In this document: one piece after another, positions 24,144 to 32,553 of the stretch | Position numbering within the stretch: the stretch's first letter is position 1 | How the letters are laid out: every line of letters starts with the position of its first letter | DNA from: Fusicatenibacter saccharivorans | Lineage (GTDB): Bacteria; Bacillota; Clostridia; Lachnospirales; Lachnospiraceae | NCBI RefSeq assembly: GCF_015557635.1 | Contig: NZ_JADNOP010000023.1 | Coordinates: forward strand, 1-36,123 | Direction of reading: 5' to 3' | DNA length: 36,123 nucleotides | Notes under the pieces: generated by a model | What the model saw: only the letters and a program-made list of their open reading frames with translations | Database searches by the model: none | Told to the model about the DNA's origin: nothing | Translations under genes and position numbers: made by a program

Positions 24144-26021
24144 ATGTTAGAAAAAATACAGAAACCAAACGATATCAAGAAGATTCCGGCGGACCAGCTT
24201 CCGGCGCTTGCAGAGGAAATCCGGGAATTTATTATCGAGTCTTTGAGTAAAACCGGCGGCCATCTGGCGTCCAATCTTGGTGTTGTGGAACTGACGATTG
24301 CGATGCACCGCGTCTTCGATCTTCCAAAAGACAAGCTGATCTGGGATGTGGGACACCAGTCCTACACGCACAAGATTCTGACCGGGCGGAAAGACGGGTT
24401 TGAAACGCTGCGCCGGGAAGGCGGCATCAGCGGATTCCCGAAGCGGAGCGAGAGTGACTGCGATGTATTCGACACCGGCCACAGCTCGACCTCGATTTCC
24501 GCAGGCGTCGGCTATGTGCGTGCACGGGAACTGAAAAAAGAAAATTATTCCGTTGTTTCGATCATCGGAGATGGTGCGCTGACCGGCGGCATGGCGTACG
24601 AGGCGCTGAACAATGCGGCCAGCCTGAAATCGAATTTTATTATCGTTTTAAATGACAACGAAATGTCGATCACCGAGAATGTCGGCGGTATGTCATCGTA
24701 CCTGTCCGGCCTTCGGACGGCATCGGCGTACACGGATTTCAAGATGGACGTCACAAAGGCATTGAACCGCATTCCGGGCATCGGACCTGGCATGGTGGAT
24801 GCGATGCGGAAGACGAAAAGCAGCATCAAACAGATCATCATTCCGGGCATGCTGTTTGAGGATATGGGACTTACGTATTTAGGTCCTGTGGACGGCCACA
24901 ACATTCCGCAGCTGATCAAGACCTTTCAGGAAGCAAAACGGTTTGAAGGACCGATCCTGGTGCATGTCCTGACACAGAAGGGCCGCGGCTATGAGCCGGC
25001 GATGCGCCACCCGGCAAGATTCCACGGTGCGGGTCCGTTCGATGTGAAAACAGGATTGCCGGTTGGAAAATCCAATCCGACGTACACGGATGTCTTTTCC
25101 ACGGTCATGCGGAAAATGGGAGATCGAAGAAAGGATGTTGCGGCAGTCACGGCGGCGATGATGACCGGTGTCGGACTGAAACGCTTCTTCAACATGTTCC
25201 CGGACCGCTGTTTCGATGTGGGAATCGCAGAAGAGCACGCGGTGACATTTGCAGCGGCACTGTCACTCGGCGGCATTACGCCTGTCGTTGCGATTTATTC
25301 TTCATTCCTGCAGCGGGCGTACGATCAGATTATGCATGACGTCTGTATGCAGAATCTCCATGTCGTCTTTGCGATTGACCGCGCCGGTCTTGTGGGCTAC
25401 GACGGGGAGACACACCACGGCATTTTCGACCTTTCCTATCTGGGTTCGATGCCGAATATGACAATTCTTGCACCGAAGAACCTCTGGGAGCTTTCGGATA
25501 TGATCAAATTTGCGGTCGATTACGACGGTCCGATCGCGGTGCGCTACCCGAGAGGGGAAGCGTATACGGGATTAAAAGAGTTCCGTGCGCCCATCTGCCT
25601 CGGAAAATCAGAAGTGATCCATGAGGGAAGCCGTGTTGCACTTCTTGCCGTCGGCAGTATGGTAAAAATGGCAGAAGAAGTGCAGAAACAGTTAAAAGAG
25701 CGGATGGATATGGATGCGGCGCTTGTGAATGCGCGGTTCGTCAAACCAATCGATGAAGAACTTCTTCGAAGCTTTGCCGATACGTATGAGCTTGTCGTAA
25801 CACTCGAGGAAAATGTAAAAGACGGCGGCTTTGGAGAGCGCGTCCTTGCTTTTGCCGAGGAAGAAGACCTTCCGTTCGGCGTGGAGATCATTGCACTGCC
25901 GGACCGCTTTATTCCGCACGGAAGTGTATCATACCAGATGAAACAGGTCGGCTTTACGCCGGAAGATATCTGCGGCAGAATTGAGGAATACTACAGAAAA
26001 CGGGAGCAGGAAGAAAGATGA
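24144..26021 (+). CDS. dxs: 1-deoxy-D-xylulose-5-phosphate synthase
   Basis: A 625-residue thiamine-diphosphate enzyme making DXP from pyruvate and glyceraldehyde 3-phosphate, the first step of the MEP isoprenoid pathway. Motifs include SNLGVVELTIAMH, WDVGHQSY, the ThDP-binding GDGALTGGMAYEALNN, the transketolase Pyr-domain AEEHAVTFAAAL and the C-terminal domain (VKPIDEELLRSFADTYE). The length is normal. AGGGATG precedes the ATG. Together with ispA and nadK it forms a cofactor-consuming isoprenoid set typical of this locus. Its TGA overlaps the tlyA ATG. Confidence 0.96.
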   Translation: MLEKIQKPNDIKKIPADQLPALAEEIREFIIESLSKTGGHLASNLGVVELTIAMHRVFDLPKDKLIWDVGHQSYTHKILTGRKDGFETLRREGGISGFPKRSESDCDVFDTGHSSTSISAGVGYVRARELKKENYSVVSIIGDGALTGGMAYEALNNAASLKSNFIIVLNDNEMSITENVGGMSSYLSGLRTASAYTDFKMDVTKALNRIPGIGPGMVDAMRKTKSSIKQIIIPGMLFEDMGLTYLGPVDGHNIPQLIKTFQEAKRFEGPILVHVLTQKGRGYEPAMRHPARFHGAGPFDVKTGLPVGKSNPTYTDVFSTVMRKMGDRRKDVAAVTAAMMTGVGLKRFFNMFPDRCFDVGIAEEHAVTFAAALSLGGITPVVAIYSSFLQRAYDQIMHDVCMQNLHVVFAIDRAGLVGYDGETHHGIFDLSYLGSMPNMTILAPKNLWELSDMIKFAVDYDGPIAVRYPRGEAYTGLKEFRAPICLGKSEVIHEGSRVALLAVGSMVKMAEEVQKQLKERMDMDAALVNARFVKPIDEELLRSFADTYELVVTLEENVKDGGFGERVLAFAEEEDLPFGVEIIALPDRFIPHGSVSYQMKQVGFTPEDICGRIEEYYRKREQEER

Positions 26022-26827
26022 AAAAACGATTAGATGTATTACTGGTAGAACGGGGCCTTGCCACATCGCGGGAAAAAGCGAAAGCCATGATTATGGCAGG
26101 AGAAGTTCTGGTGGACAATGAGCGGGAGGACAAAGCCGGTTCCATGTTCCCGGAAGAAGTGGAGATTGTCTTAAAAGGAAAACCACTGCCGTATGTGAGC
26201 CGCGGCGGCTTAAAATTAGAGAAAGCAATGAAAAACTTTGACCTTACCCTGGATGGAAAGGTCTGCATGGATGTCGGAGCATCCACCGGCGGCTTTACCG
26301 ACTGTATGCTGCAGAACGGCGCCGTCAAGGTATATTCCGTGGATGTCGGCCACGGCCAGCTCGACTGGAAGCTGCGGAACGATCCGCGCGTTGTCTGCAT
26401 GGAGCGCACGAACATCCGTTACGTCGTGCCGGAGGATATCGAGGAGAGACCGTCCTTCGTATCGATCGACGTATCGTTTATCTCCCTGACCAAGGTGCTG
26501 CTTCCGGTCCGGAATCTGATGGAAGAGAACGGCGAAATTGCAGCTCTGATCAAGCCGCAGTTTGAGGCAGGACGCGAAAAAGTCGGCAAAAAAGGTGTTG
26601 TCCGTGATCCGGCTGTACACAAAGAAGTCATTGCGATGGTCATTTCCTATGCGAAAAGCATTTCCTTCGGCGTGCGCCATCTGGAATTTTCTCCGATCAA
26701 AGGACCGGAGGGAAATATCGAGTATCTCGTTCACCTTGTCCGGCTGCCGGACGGCGTGACAGAGGAAGAGACCAATGTCGATGTAGACGCCGTTGTAAAG
26801 AGCGCACACAATACACTGGATAAATAA
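26018..26827 (+). CDS. tlyA: TlyA family rRNA 2'-O-methyltransferase
   Basis: A 269-residue protein: N-terminal S4 domain (KRLDVLLVERGLATSREKAKAM), then an FtsJ-like Rossmann methyltransferase (MDVGASTGGFTDCML binds SAM), with the Lys-Asp-Lys-Glu-type catalytic residues in SRGGLKLEKA, SIDVSFISL and IKPQFEAG. In mycobacteria TlyA methylates C1409 of 16S rRNA and C1920 of 23S rRNA and gives capreomycin sensitivity; the Clostridial protein is of the same family and probably modifies rRNA. It is often annotated as hemolysin A from early work, which is probably misleading. It is coupled to dxs by a four-base overlap. Confidence 0.92.
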   Translation: MKKRLDVLLVERGLATSREKAKAMIMAGEVLVDNEREDKAGSMFPEEVEIVLKGKPLPYVSRGGLKLEKAMKNFDLTLDGKVCMDVGASTGGFTDCMLQNGAVKVYSVDVGHGQLDWKLRNDPRVVCMERTNIRYVVPEDIEERPSFVSIDVSFISLTKVLLPVRNLMEENGEIAALIKPQFEAGREKVGKKGVVRDPAVHKEVIAMVISYAKSISFGVRHLEFSPIKGPEGNIEYLVHLVRLPDGVTEEETNVDVDAVVKSAHNTLDK

Positions 26828-26846
26828 AAGGGTTAAGGAGCATGAT

Positions 26847-27704
26847 ATGGAGCGATTTTACCTGATCACAAACAGAGCAAAAGACCCGGACCTTACCGTG
26901 ACAGACCAGATCAGGCAATATCTGGAGGAGCGCGGAAAAACGTGTCTTCTCTGCGATAACAGCGAAAAAGGGGAAAAATACCATTATACGGATCCGGCGA
27001 AGGTTCCGTCCGATATCGACGGCATTCTGGTGCTCGGCGGTGACGGCACACTTCTGCAGGCAGCAGGCGACGTGGTGGATTTACAGATTCCACTGCTCGG
27101 CATCAATCTGGGAACGCTCGGCTATCTTGCGGAAATCGACCGTGACACACTCTATCCGGCGCTGGATCATCTGATGGCGGATGAATATACGATTGAGCAT
27201 CGCATGATGCTAAGCGGAGCGATTTACCGTGACGGAAAGCTGATCGCGGAGGACGCGGCACTCAACGACATTACGATCACCCGTGAGGGAAACCTGCGTG
27301 TCGTCCGGTTTGACAATTACGTCAACGGGGAGTTTTTAAATTCCTACAGTGCCGACGGCATCATCATCGCAACGCCGACCGGTTCGACCGGCTACAGCCT
27401 CTCTGCGGGCGGCCCGATCATCTCACCGTCGGCCAGCCTGATGCTGATGACACCGCTTGCCCCGCACACCCTGAATACGAGAAGCATTGTCTTTCCGGCA
27501 GAGGATGTGATCGAGGTGGAGCTCGGGCCTTCGAGAGACGGCGGCATTGAACAGGGCATGGCATATTTTGACGGCGATACCCGCGTTCCGATGAAAACCG
27601 GCGACCGGATCGTGATCAAAAAGGCCAGACGGGATACTCTGATTGTAAAGATCAGCAACATCAGTTTTCTGGAGACATTAAGAAAGAAAATGGCAAACAT
27701 TTAA
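26847..27704 (+). CDS. nadK: NAD kinase
   Basis: A 285-residue NAD kinase that makes NADP+. LGGDGTLLQAAGD (Gly64-Thr68) is the GGDGT motif with catalytic Asp66. The second short motif is LNDITI, an Asn-Asp form of the usual Asn-Glu/Asp pair, and TGSTGYSLSAGGPII is the Gly-rich loop. AAGGAG lies eight bases before the ATG. The position between tlyA and argR is common in Clostridia. NADPH feeds the MEP pathway enzymes, but co-location is probably only conserved order. Confidence 0.95.
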   Translation: MERFYLITNRAKDPDLTVTDQIRQYLEERGKTCLLCDNSEKGEKYHYTDPAKVPSDIDGILVLGGDGTLLQAAGDVVDLQIPLLGINLGTLGYLAEIDRDTLYPALDHLMADEYTIEHRMMLSGAIYRDGKLIAEDAALNDITITREGNLRVVRFDNYVNGEFLNSYSADGIIIATPTGSTGYSLSAGGPIISPSASLMLMTPLAPHTLNTRSIVFPAEDVIEVELGPSRDGGIEQGMAYFDGDTRVPMKTGDRIVIKKARRDTLIVKISNISFLETLRKKMANI

Positions 27705-27733
27705 GATATAGTTACTGGGGAAGGATGCTTGAA

Positions 27734-28210
27734 ATGAAAATCGCGAGACATGCACAGATTATCAAATTAATTAACCAATATGACATTGAAACACAGGAGG
27801 AGCTGGCAAAGAAGCTGGAGGAGAGCGGCTTTGCCGTAACGCAGGCGACGATTTCGAGGGATATCCGCCAGCTGAAGCTCACAAAAGTACCAAAAGAGAA
27901 CGGCGGAAGCCGCTATGCGGTTCTGCAGAACGCACCGTCCGAGGTTGGGAGCCGCTATGCGCGCGTGTTAAAAGACGCGTATATTTCCGTTGATCTTGCC
28001 AAGAATATTCTGGTCATCAAAACCGTGTCTGGAATGGCGATGGCGGCGGCAGCGGCTTTCGATGAGATGAACTGGAATGAAATTGTCGGCTGCATCGGCG
28101 GAGACGATACGATTCTCTGCGTGGCAAGAGACGATGATGCGGCGCTTGTGGCAGCAGAACGACTGAAAAAAATGGTGGACGGCATGGAGGAGACGGGCGA
28201 AGAGTTCTAA
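27734..28210 (+). CDS. argR: Arginine repressor ArgR
   Basis: A 158-residue ArgR/AhrC protein: an N-terminal winged helix (IIKLINQYDIETQEELAKKLEE, TQATISRDIRQLKLTKV) and a C-terminal hexamerisation and arginine-binding domain with IGGDDTILCVARDDDAA. It represses arginine synthesis genes and may activate catabolic ones when arginine is plentiful. The start at 27734 gives nine bases to GGGGAAGG; the ATG at 27725 touches that binding site and is less likely. The ahrC-recN order is the same as in Bacillus subtilis. Confidence 0.95.
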   Translation: MKIARHAQIIKLINQYDIETQEELAKKLEESGFAVTQATISRDIRQLKLTKVPKENGGSRYAVLQNAPSEVGSRYARVLKDAYISVDLAKNILVIKTVSGMAMAAAAAFDEMNWNEIVGCIGGDDTILCVARDDDAALVAAERLKKMVDGMEETGEEF

Positions 28211-28223
28211 AGAACGCCCGTTT
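28193..28223 (+). terminator. Hairpin at the argR 3' end
   Basis: ACGGGC (28193-28198) pairs with GCCCGT (28216-28221), with GTTC/GAAC pairing inside, spanning the argR stop codon. Only three T residues follow, so termination would be partial and recN may be read through. Confidence 0.4.
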
Positions 28224-28275
28224 CTGCAAAAAAGAGACAAAAAGATGACAGCAGGTGTGACACCGGAGGGAAAGA

Positions 28276-29967
28276 ATGCTCACAAACTTACACGTAAAAA
28301 ATCTGGCCCTGATCGACGAAGCAGAAGTGGAGTTCGGTCCGGGCCTGAATATACTGACCGGAGAAACCGGAGCCGGAAAATCCATCCTGATCGGTTCGAT
28401 CAACGCGGCGCTTGGAAAGAAGATATCCCGCGAGATGATCCGGACGGGAGAGACAAGCGCGCTGGTGGAACTGGTCTTTGAAACCGAAAATCCGCATGTA
28501 CTGGAGCTGTTAAAAGAGATGGATCTCGAGGCGGAGGAGGGACAGGTGATTATCTCCAGAAAGATCACCGGATCCCGCAGTGTCTGCCGCATCAACGGCG
28601 CGGCATGCAATATTTCGCAGGTAAAAGCCCTTGCGTCCCTGCTGCTCGACATCCACGGCCAGCATGAGCACCAGTCGCTGCTCTATCCGGACCGGCAGAT
28701 CGCGATTCTTGACGCGTTTGCGGGAACCGAAGCGGCCACGGCAAAAGGAGAGGTCCGGGCGCTGTACCAGGAGTGGAAGAATGTCCGAAAGGAGCTCTCG
28801 GCGTACGAACTCGACGAGGAGGCAAGAAAGCGGGAGGCAGCATTTCTTACGTTTGAAATCAACGAGATTGATCAGGCAGAGCTAAAAGAGGGCGAGGACG
28901 AAGCGTTGGAAACTGCGTACCGGAAGATGGGCCATGCGAAAAAGATCGCAGAATCTCTGCAGACGGTATATGCGATCACCGGCTACGGTGCGGAGAACAG
29001 CGCCGGGGAGCAGGTCGGCCGCGCAATCCGGGAGCTGCAGCAGGCCGCGGTGTACGACGATGCACTTTCCGGTCCGTCGCAGACCCTTTCCGATATTGAC
29101 GGACTGCTGAACGATTTCAACCGCGAGATTTCCGCGTATCTTTCCGAACTGACCTTTTCCGAGGAAGAGTATTATGAGACGGAAAAGCGGCTCGATGAGA
29201 TCAACCGCCTGAAAGCAAAGTATGGAAAGACGATGGCAGAGATCGCCGCATACCGCGAAGAACAGCAGAAAAAACTGGAAAAACTGGAAAACTTTGAGAG
29301 CTGCCGCGCGGCACTGCAGGAGCAGTTACAGAAAACGGAGCAGAAACTGGATGCGGCCGCACATAATCTGTCCAAAATCCGCAGAAACTATGCAAAACGG
29401 CTCGAAACACAGATTATCGAAGGTCTGCGCGACCTGAATTTCCTGCATGTCGCATTTGAAATTTCATTTGAAAAGACAAAAAGCTACACCGAAAACGGAA
29501 CCGATGCTGTGGAGTTCTTAATCTCCACAAACCCGGGCGAAGCGGTCCGTCCGCTGGCGAAAGTTGTTTCCGGCGGTGAACTGTCGCGAATCATGCTTGC
29601 AATCAAGACGATTCTTGCCGACCGCGACGAGACAGAAACCCTGATTTTCGATGAAATCGACACCGGAATCAGCGGAAGGACGGCGCAGAAAGTTTCCGAA
29701 AAAATGGCACAGATCGGGCAGCGCCATCAGGTCATCTGCATCACCCATCTGCCGCAGATCGCAGCGATGGCAGATTCTCATTTTGAAATCGAAAAAAACG
29801 TCGAAGAAAACGAGACCGTCACATCGATCCATCCATTATCCGAGGAAGATTCTGTCAGAGAACTGGCAAGAATGCTCGGCGGCGCGAAAATTACGGATTC
29901 TGTTCTGGCAAATGCCAGCGAGATGAAGGAATTGGCACAGGTACAAAAATCTGCAAGACTCAAATAA
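28276..29967 (+). CDS. recN: DNA repair protein RecN
   Basis: A 563-residue SMC-like ATPase for double-strand break repair. Walker A is GETGAGKSI (about 30-38) and the opposite half ends with the signature VVSGGELSRIMLAIK and Walker B LIFDEIDTGISG. Two long coiled-coil arms (about 150-235 and 270-370) separate the halves. LLDIHGQHEHQSLL is the family Q-loop region. GGAGGG precedes the ATG. recN sits in the same place relative to argR, spoIVB and spo0A as in Bacillus. A strong terminator follows. Confidence 0.96.
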   Translation: MLTNLHVKNLALIDEAEVEFGPGLNILTGETGAGKSILIGSINAALGKKISREMIRTGETSALVELVFETENPHVLELLKEMDLEAEEGQVIISRKITGSRSVCRINGAACNISQVKALASLLLDIHGQHEHQSLLYPDRQIAILDAFAGTEAATAKGEVRALYQEWKNVRKELSAYELDEEARKREAAFLTFEINEIDQAELKEGEDEALETAYRKMGHAKKIAESLQTVYAITGYGAENSAGEQVGRAIRELQQAAVYDDALSGPSQTLSDIDGLLNDFNREISAYLSELTFSEEEYYETEKRLDEINRLKAKYGKTMAEIAAYREEQQKKLEKLENFESCRAALQEQLQKTEQKLDAAAHNLSKIRRNYAKRLETQIIEGLRDLNFLHVAFEISFEKTKSYTENGTDAVEFLISTNPGEAVRPLAKVVSGGELSRIMLAIKTILADRDETETLIFDEIDTGISGRTAQKVSEKMAQIGQRHQVICITHLPQIAAMADSHFEIEKNVEENETVTSIHPLSEEDSVRELARMLGGAKITDSVLANASEMKELAQVQKSARLK

Positions 29968-29985
29968 AGAGAAGTCCGCATACTA

Positions 29986-30026
29986 AGAGGGAAATCACGA
30001 AACAAAGCGTGGTTTCCCTCTTTTTT
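29986..30026 (+). terminator. Strong terminator after recN
   Basis: AGAGGGAAATCACG pairs with CGTGGTTTCCCTCT (30008-30021) with one mismatch, loop of eight bases, then TTTTT. Confidence 0.9.
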
Positions 30027-30114
30027 CGCGGGCGGCGGGTCAAAGTCCGTGCCTGCACGAGAACTTGACGACCGCCGCGAAAACAAAAGAAATGCCGCAG
30101 TTCTGCCCTGCGGC
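30023..30114 (+). promoter_or_regulatory. Structured leader upstream of spoIVB
   Basis: Two hairpins in a row. The first (30023-30046 with 30063-30083) is a long imperfect stem that pairs TTTTCGCGG with CCGCGAAAA and ends near GTCAAAGT/ACTTGAC. The second is a perfect 7-bp stem GCCGCAG/CTGCGGC (30094-30114) that abuts the ribosome binding site GGAAAGG. No clear sigma-A, sigma-F or sigma-G promoter could be picked out. They may control spoIVB translation. Confidence 0.45.
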
Positions 30115-30127
30115 GGAAAGGATGGGA

Positions 30128-31354
30128 ATGCAAATGACGAGAAAACAAAAATACCGAAGAGTCCTGCTTGCGCTGGCGGCGCTGTTTCTGATCCTTGCCG
30201 TTCTTCTTAGCTACGATGCCATGCGCGAATCCCTGCCGGATACGATGTATGTGGATGAGAACAGCGAAAGCCCGTTTCAGCCGCTCACGAAACATCCTCT
30301 GCTGACAATTTCGGAAGGAACTGAGGAAGCAGAAAAGAGCGATCCCGGGGAAACGGGAGATACCGTGGTGGAATGTTCCGCGGCCGGAATTCCGCTGAAA
30401 AAGATCCGTGTCATCCAGGAAGAACGGCCGAAAGTTGCCGTCTGCGGCGCGCCGGTCGGTATCTATATGGAGACCGACGGCGTGATGGTCATCCGCACAG
30501 CCGAAATCCGTTCGTCCGACGGAACCGTCAGCCGGCCGTCGGAAAATATTCTGCGGGAAGGTGACTATATCACGAAAGTAAACGGACAGGACATCCGCAG
30601 CAAACAGGAGCTGATTGATGCAGTAAAAGTATCAAACGGTTCCCCGGTGTGCCTTTCCCTGCTCCGGGACGGGGAAACGATCGAAGTGCAGGTGACATCG
30701 CAGAAAAGCCAGGACGGCACCTGCCGCCTTGGAGCCTGGGTCCGCGATAATATGCAGGGAATCGGAACACTGACCTTCGTGGAAGCAGACGGAACCTTTG
30801 CGGCGCTCGGCCACGGAATCAGTGATATTGATACCGGAAAAATGCTGCAGTTAAACGGCGGAGAGCTGTATCTGACACAGATTCTGTCCGTGATTCCGGG
30901 AAAAGCGGGTGTACCGGGTGAACTTCAGGGCGTGATCCATTACGAAGAAAAGAACCGTATCGGGTCAGTGGCGGAGAATACCATCTACGGTATCCACGGC
31001 GTTCTGGACAGGGAAAAAAGCAGTGCACTGCCGCTTACCGTGACGGAAATTGCCTACCGGCAGGAGATCGAGACGGGCCCGGCCACCGTGCGGATGTGCG
31101 TGGACAATACGGTAGAAGAGTATGAGGCGGAGATTACGGAAATCGATCTTGGAAGCGAGAATACGAACAAAAATTTTGTGCTCGAAATTACTGATCAACG
31201 GCTGCTGCAGAAAACCGGCGGCATCGTACAGGGAAATTCCGGCTCGCCGGTGCTCCAGAACGGAAGGCTGGTCGGCGCTATTACCCATGTTTTCGTAAAC
31301 CATCCGGAAAAAGGCTACGGTGTCTTTGCGGAAAATATGCTTGCACGGAACTGA
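30128..31354 (+). CDS. spoIVB: SpoIVB serine peptidase
   Basis: A 408-residue sporulation protease. An N-terminal membrane segment (about 12-30) puts it in the intermembrane space of the forespore; a PDZ domain follows (about 125-195; REGDYITKVNGQDI) and then an SA-clan chymotrypsin-like peptidase domain with His229 (ALGHGISD) and Ser371 (GIVQGNSGSPVL), and ITDQRLL holding a candidate Asp. In Bacillus, SpoIVB cleaves SpoIVFA and so releases sigma-K processing. I choose ATG 30128, seven bases after GGAAAGG; ATG 30122 and 30134 are alternatives. The gene lies between a recN terminator and spo0A, in the Bacillus order. Confidence 0.93.
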   Translation: MQMTRKQKYRRVLLALAALFLILAVLLSYDAMRESLPDTMYVDENSESPFQPLTKHPLLTISEGTEEAEKSDPGETGDTVVECSAAGIPLKKIRVIQEERPKVAVCGAPVGIYMETDGVMVIRTAEIRSSDGTVSRPSENILREGDYITKVNGQDIRSKQELIDAVKVSNGSPVCLSLLRDGETIEVQVTSQKSQDGTCRLGAWVRDNMQGIGTLTFVEADGTFAALGHGISDIDTGKMLQLNGGELYLTQILSVIPGKAGVPGELQGVIHYEEKNRIGSVAENTIYGIHGVLDREKSSALPLTVTEIAYRQEIETGPATVRMCVDNTVEEYEAEITEIDLGSENTNKNFVLEITDQRLLQKTGGIVQGNSGSPVLQNGRLVGAITHVFVNHPEKGYGVFAENMLARN

Positions 31355-31391
31355 AAAAATATGCGTTAATTTGGTTGAAATTGTTAAAAAC

Positions 31392-31446
31392 TTCCGAATT
31401 TTTACGGAAAATGTCGATCGAATTTTAAAAATATTTCGGGAAATAT
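31392..31446. promoter_or_regulatory. Candidate operators upstream of spo0A, including a 0A-box-like site
   Basis: TTCCG/CGGAA (31392-31409), a TGTCGAT heptamer at 31412-31418 that differs from the 0A box TGNCGAA at one position, and a perfect ATATTTC-GG-GAAATAT repeat at 31431-31446 ending two bases before the -35. A further one-mismatch 0A-like AGACGAA lies in the promoter spacer. Binding by Spo0A is inferred. Confidence 0.38.
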
Positions 31447-31447
31447 A

Positions 31448-31476
31448 TTGAAAAGACGAAAAAATAAAATTATAAT
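31448..31476 (+). promoter_or_regulatory. Sigma-A-type promoter of spo0A
   Basis: TTGAAA (31448-31453), 17 bases, TATAAT (31471-31476), with AT-rich upstream sequence. Predicted start near 31483, leader about 78 bases. I see no sigma-H-type promoter. Confidence 0.75.
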
Positions 31477-31560
31477 GTCTGTGTGATTGGAAAAAGTTCA
31501 GAAGAAAACGGATGCAGCGAAATTCCGGAAAGGCCATGAGTTTTTGCAAAGGAGAGCTTT

Positions 31561-32361
31561 ATGGAAAAGATCAACATTGCCATCGCAGATGATAACGAAC
31601 GCATGCAGGAAATGCTTGGGAACGTCATAAAACAGGATGACACGCTTGAACTGATCGGGCAGACCGGAAATGGAAATGATATCTACAGTATCATCCGCGA
31701 CAAAGAACCGGACGTCGTACTGCTTGACATTTTCATGCCAAAGATGGATGGTCTGACTGTAATGGAGAAAGTCAATGAGGATAAAAATCTGAAAAAAAGA
31801 CCTGCCTTTATCGTTGTCTCCGCCGTAGGAGAGGAGCGGATCACCGAAGATGCGTTCCGGCTCGGCGCTTACTATTACGTCTTAAAACCGTTCGACAACG
31901 AAACTCTTCTGAACCGGATCAAAGCAACAAAAGGAATGACAGCAGTAAGAAGATACCATCCAAGAAATTTTACAAACCCTGGAAAAGAGCCGGTCTGTCC
32001 GCCGGAAAACAGTCTGGAAATCGATGTGACAAATATGATCCACGAGATCGGCGTTCCTGCCCATATCAAAGGATACCAGTACCTGCGCGATGCGATTCTG
32101 CTTTCCGTAGAGGACACGGAAATGCTCAATTCCATTACCAAGATTCTCTATCCGACCATCGCGAAACGCCACCAGACAACGTCAAGCCGTGTCGAGCGTG
32201 CCATCCGCCATGCGATTGAAGTGGCCTGGAGCCGCGGCAAAATGGACACAATCGACGAGCTGTTCGGCTATACCGTGAACAACCGCAAGGGTAAACCGAC
32301 AAATTCTGAATTTATTGCATTAATTGCAGATAAAATACGTCTCGAACTGAAAAATCAGTAA
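31561..32361 (+). CDS. spo0A: Sporulation master regulator Spo0A
   Basis: A 266-residue response regulator. The receiver domain (1-125) has the acidic pocket Asp10-Asp11, phosphorylated Asp56 (VVLLDIFMP), a VSAV switch and the Lys of VLKPFD. The C-terminal DNA-binding domain (about 155-266) contains the recognition-helix segment [16 protein letters not shown], nearly invariant across spore formers. Phosphorylated Spo0A binds 0A boxes and starts sporulation. AAAGGAG is six bases before the ATG. Together with spoIVB this indicates a spore former, or a lineage that has kept part of the pathway. Confidence 0.97.
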   Translation: MEKINIAIADDNERMQEMLGNVIKQDDTLELIGQTGNGNDIYSIIRDKEPDVVLLDIFMPKMDGLTVMEKVNEDKNLKKRPAFIVVSAVGEERITEDAFRLGAYYYVLKPFDNETLLNRIKATKGMTAVRRYHPRNFTNPGKEPVCPPENSLEIDVTNMIHEIGVPAHIKGYQYLRDAILLSVEDTEMLNSITKILYPTIAKRHQTTSSRVERAIRHAIEVAWSRGKMDTIDELFGYTVNNRKGKPTNSEFIALIADKIRLELKNQ

Positions 32362-32394
32362 AAAGTAACAAAAAAATCCGAACAAACGGAGAAA

Positions 32395-32418
32395 TTACAG
32401 AAGTTTAGACTTTTTTTT
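32395..32418 (+). terminator. Weak terminator after spo0A
   Basis: A short AGAAGT/ACTTTT stem with a TTAG loop runs directly into eight T residues. A TCCG/CGGA hairpin lies just upstream (32377-32390). Individually weak; together they may stop transcription. Confidence 0.4.
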
Positions 32419-32433
32419 CTGGACAAAGTACGG

Positions 32434-32439
32434 TATAAT
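32434..32439 (+). promoter_or_regulatory. -10 element upstream of glgA
   Basis: TATAAT with only a T-run at the -35 distance. Predicted start near 32446, leaving a leader of about 108 bases in which I see no recognised riboswitch. Confidence 0.45.
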
Positions 32440-32553
32440 ACAGACAGGACGTTGATTATCCTTTCGCGTTTCATAGGATCGTGACAAAAAGGAAGGAATT
32501 ACAGAAAAACAAAGATGCGATAATCAGCATGAAATTACAGGAGGATTCTTTTC

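Noticed and set aside
29978-29985. GCATACTA resembling a sigma-F/sigma-G -10 for spoIVB
   Set aside because: No matching -35 at the right distance, and the strong recN terminator lies directly downstream.
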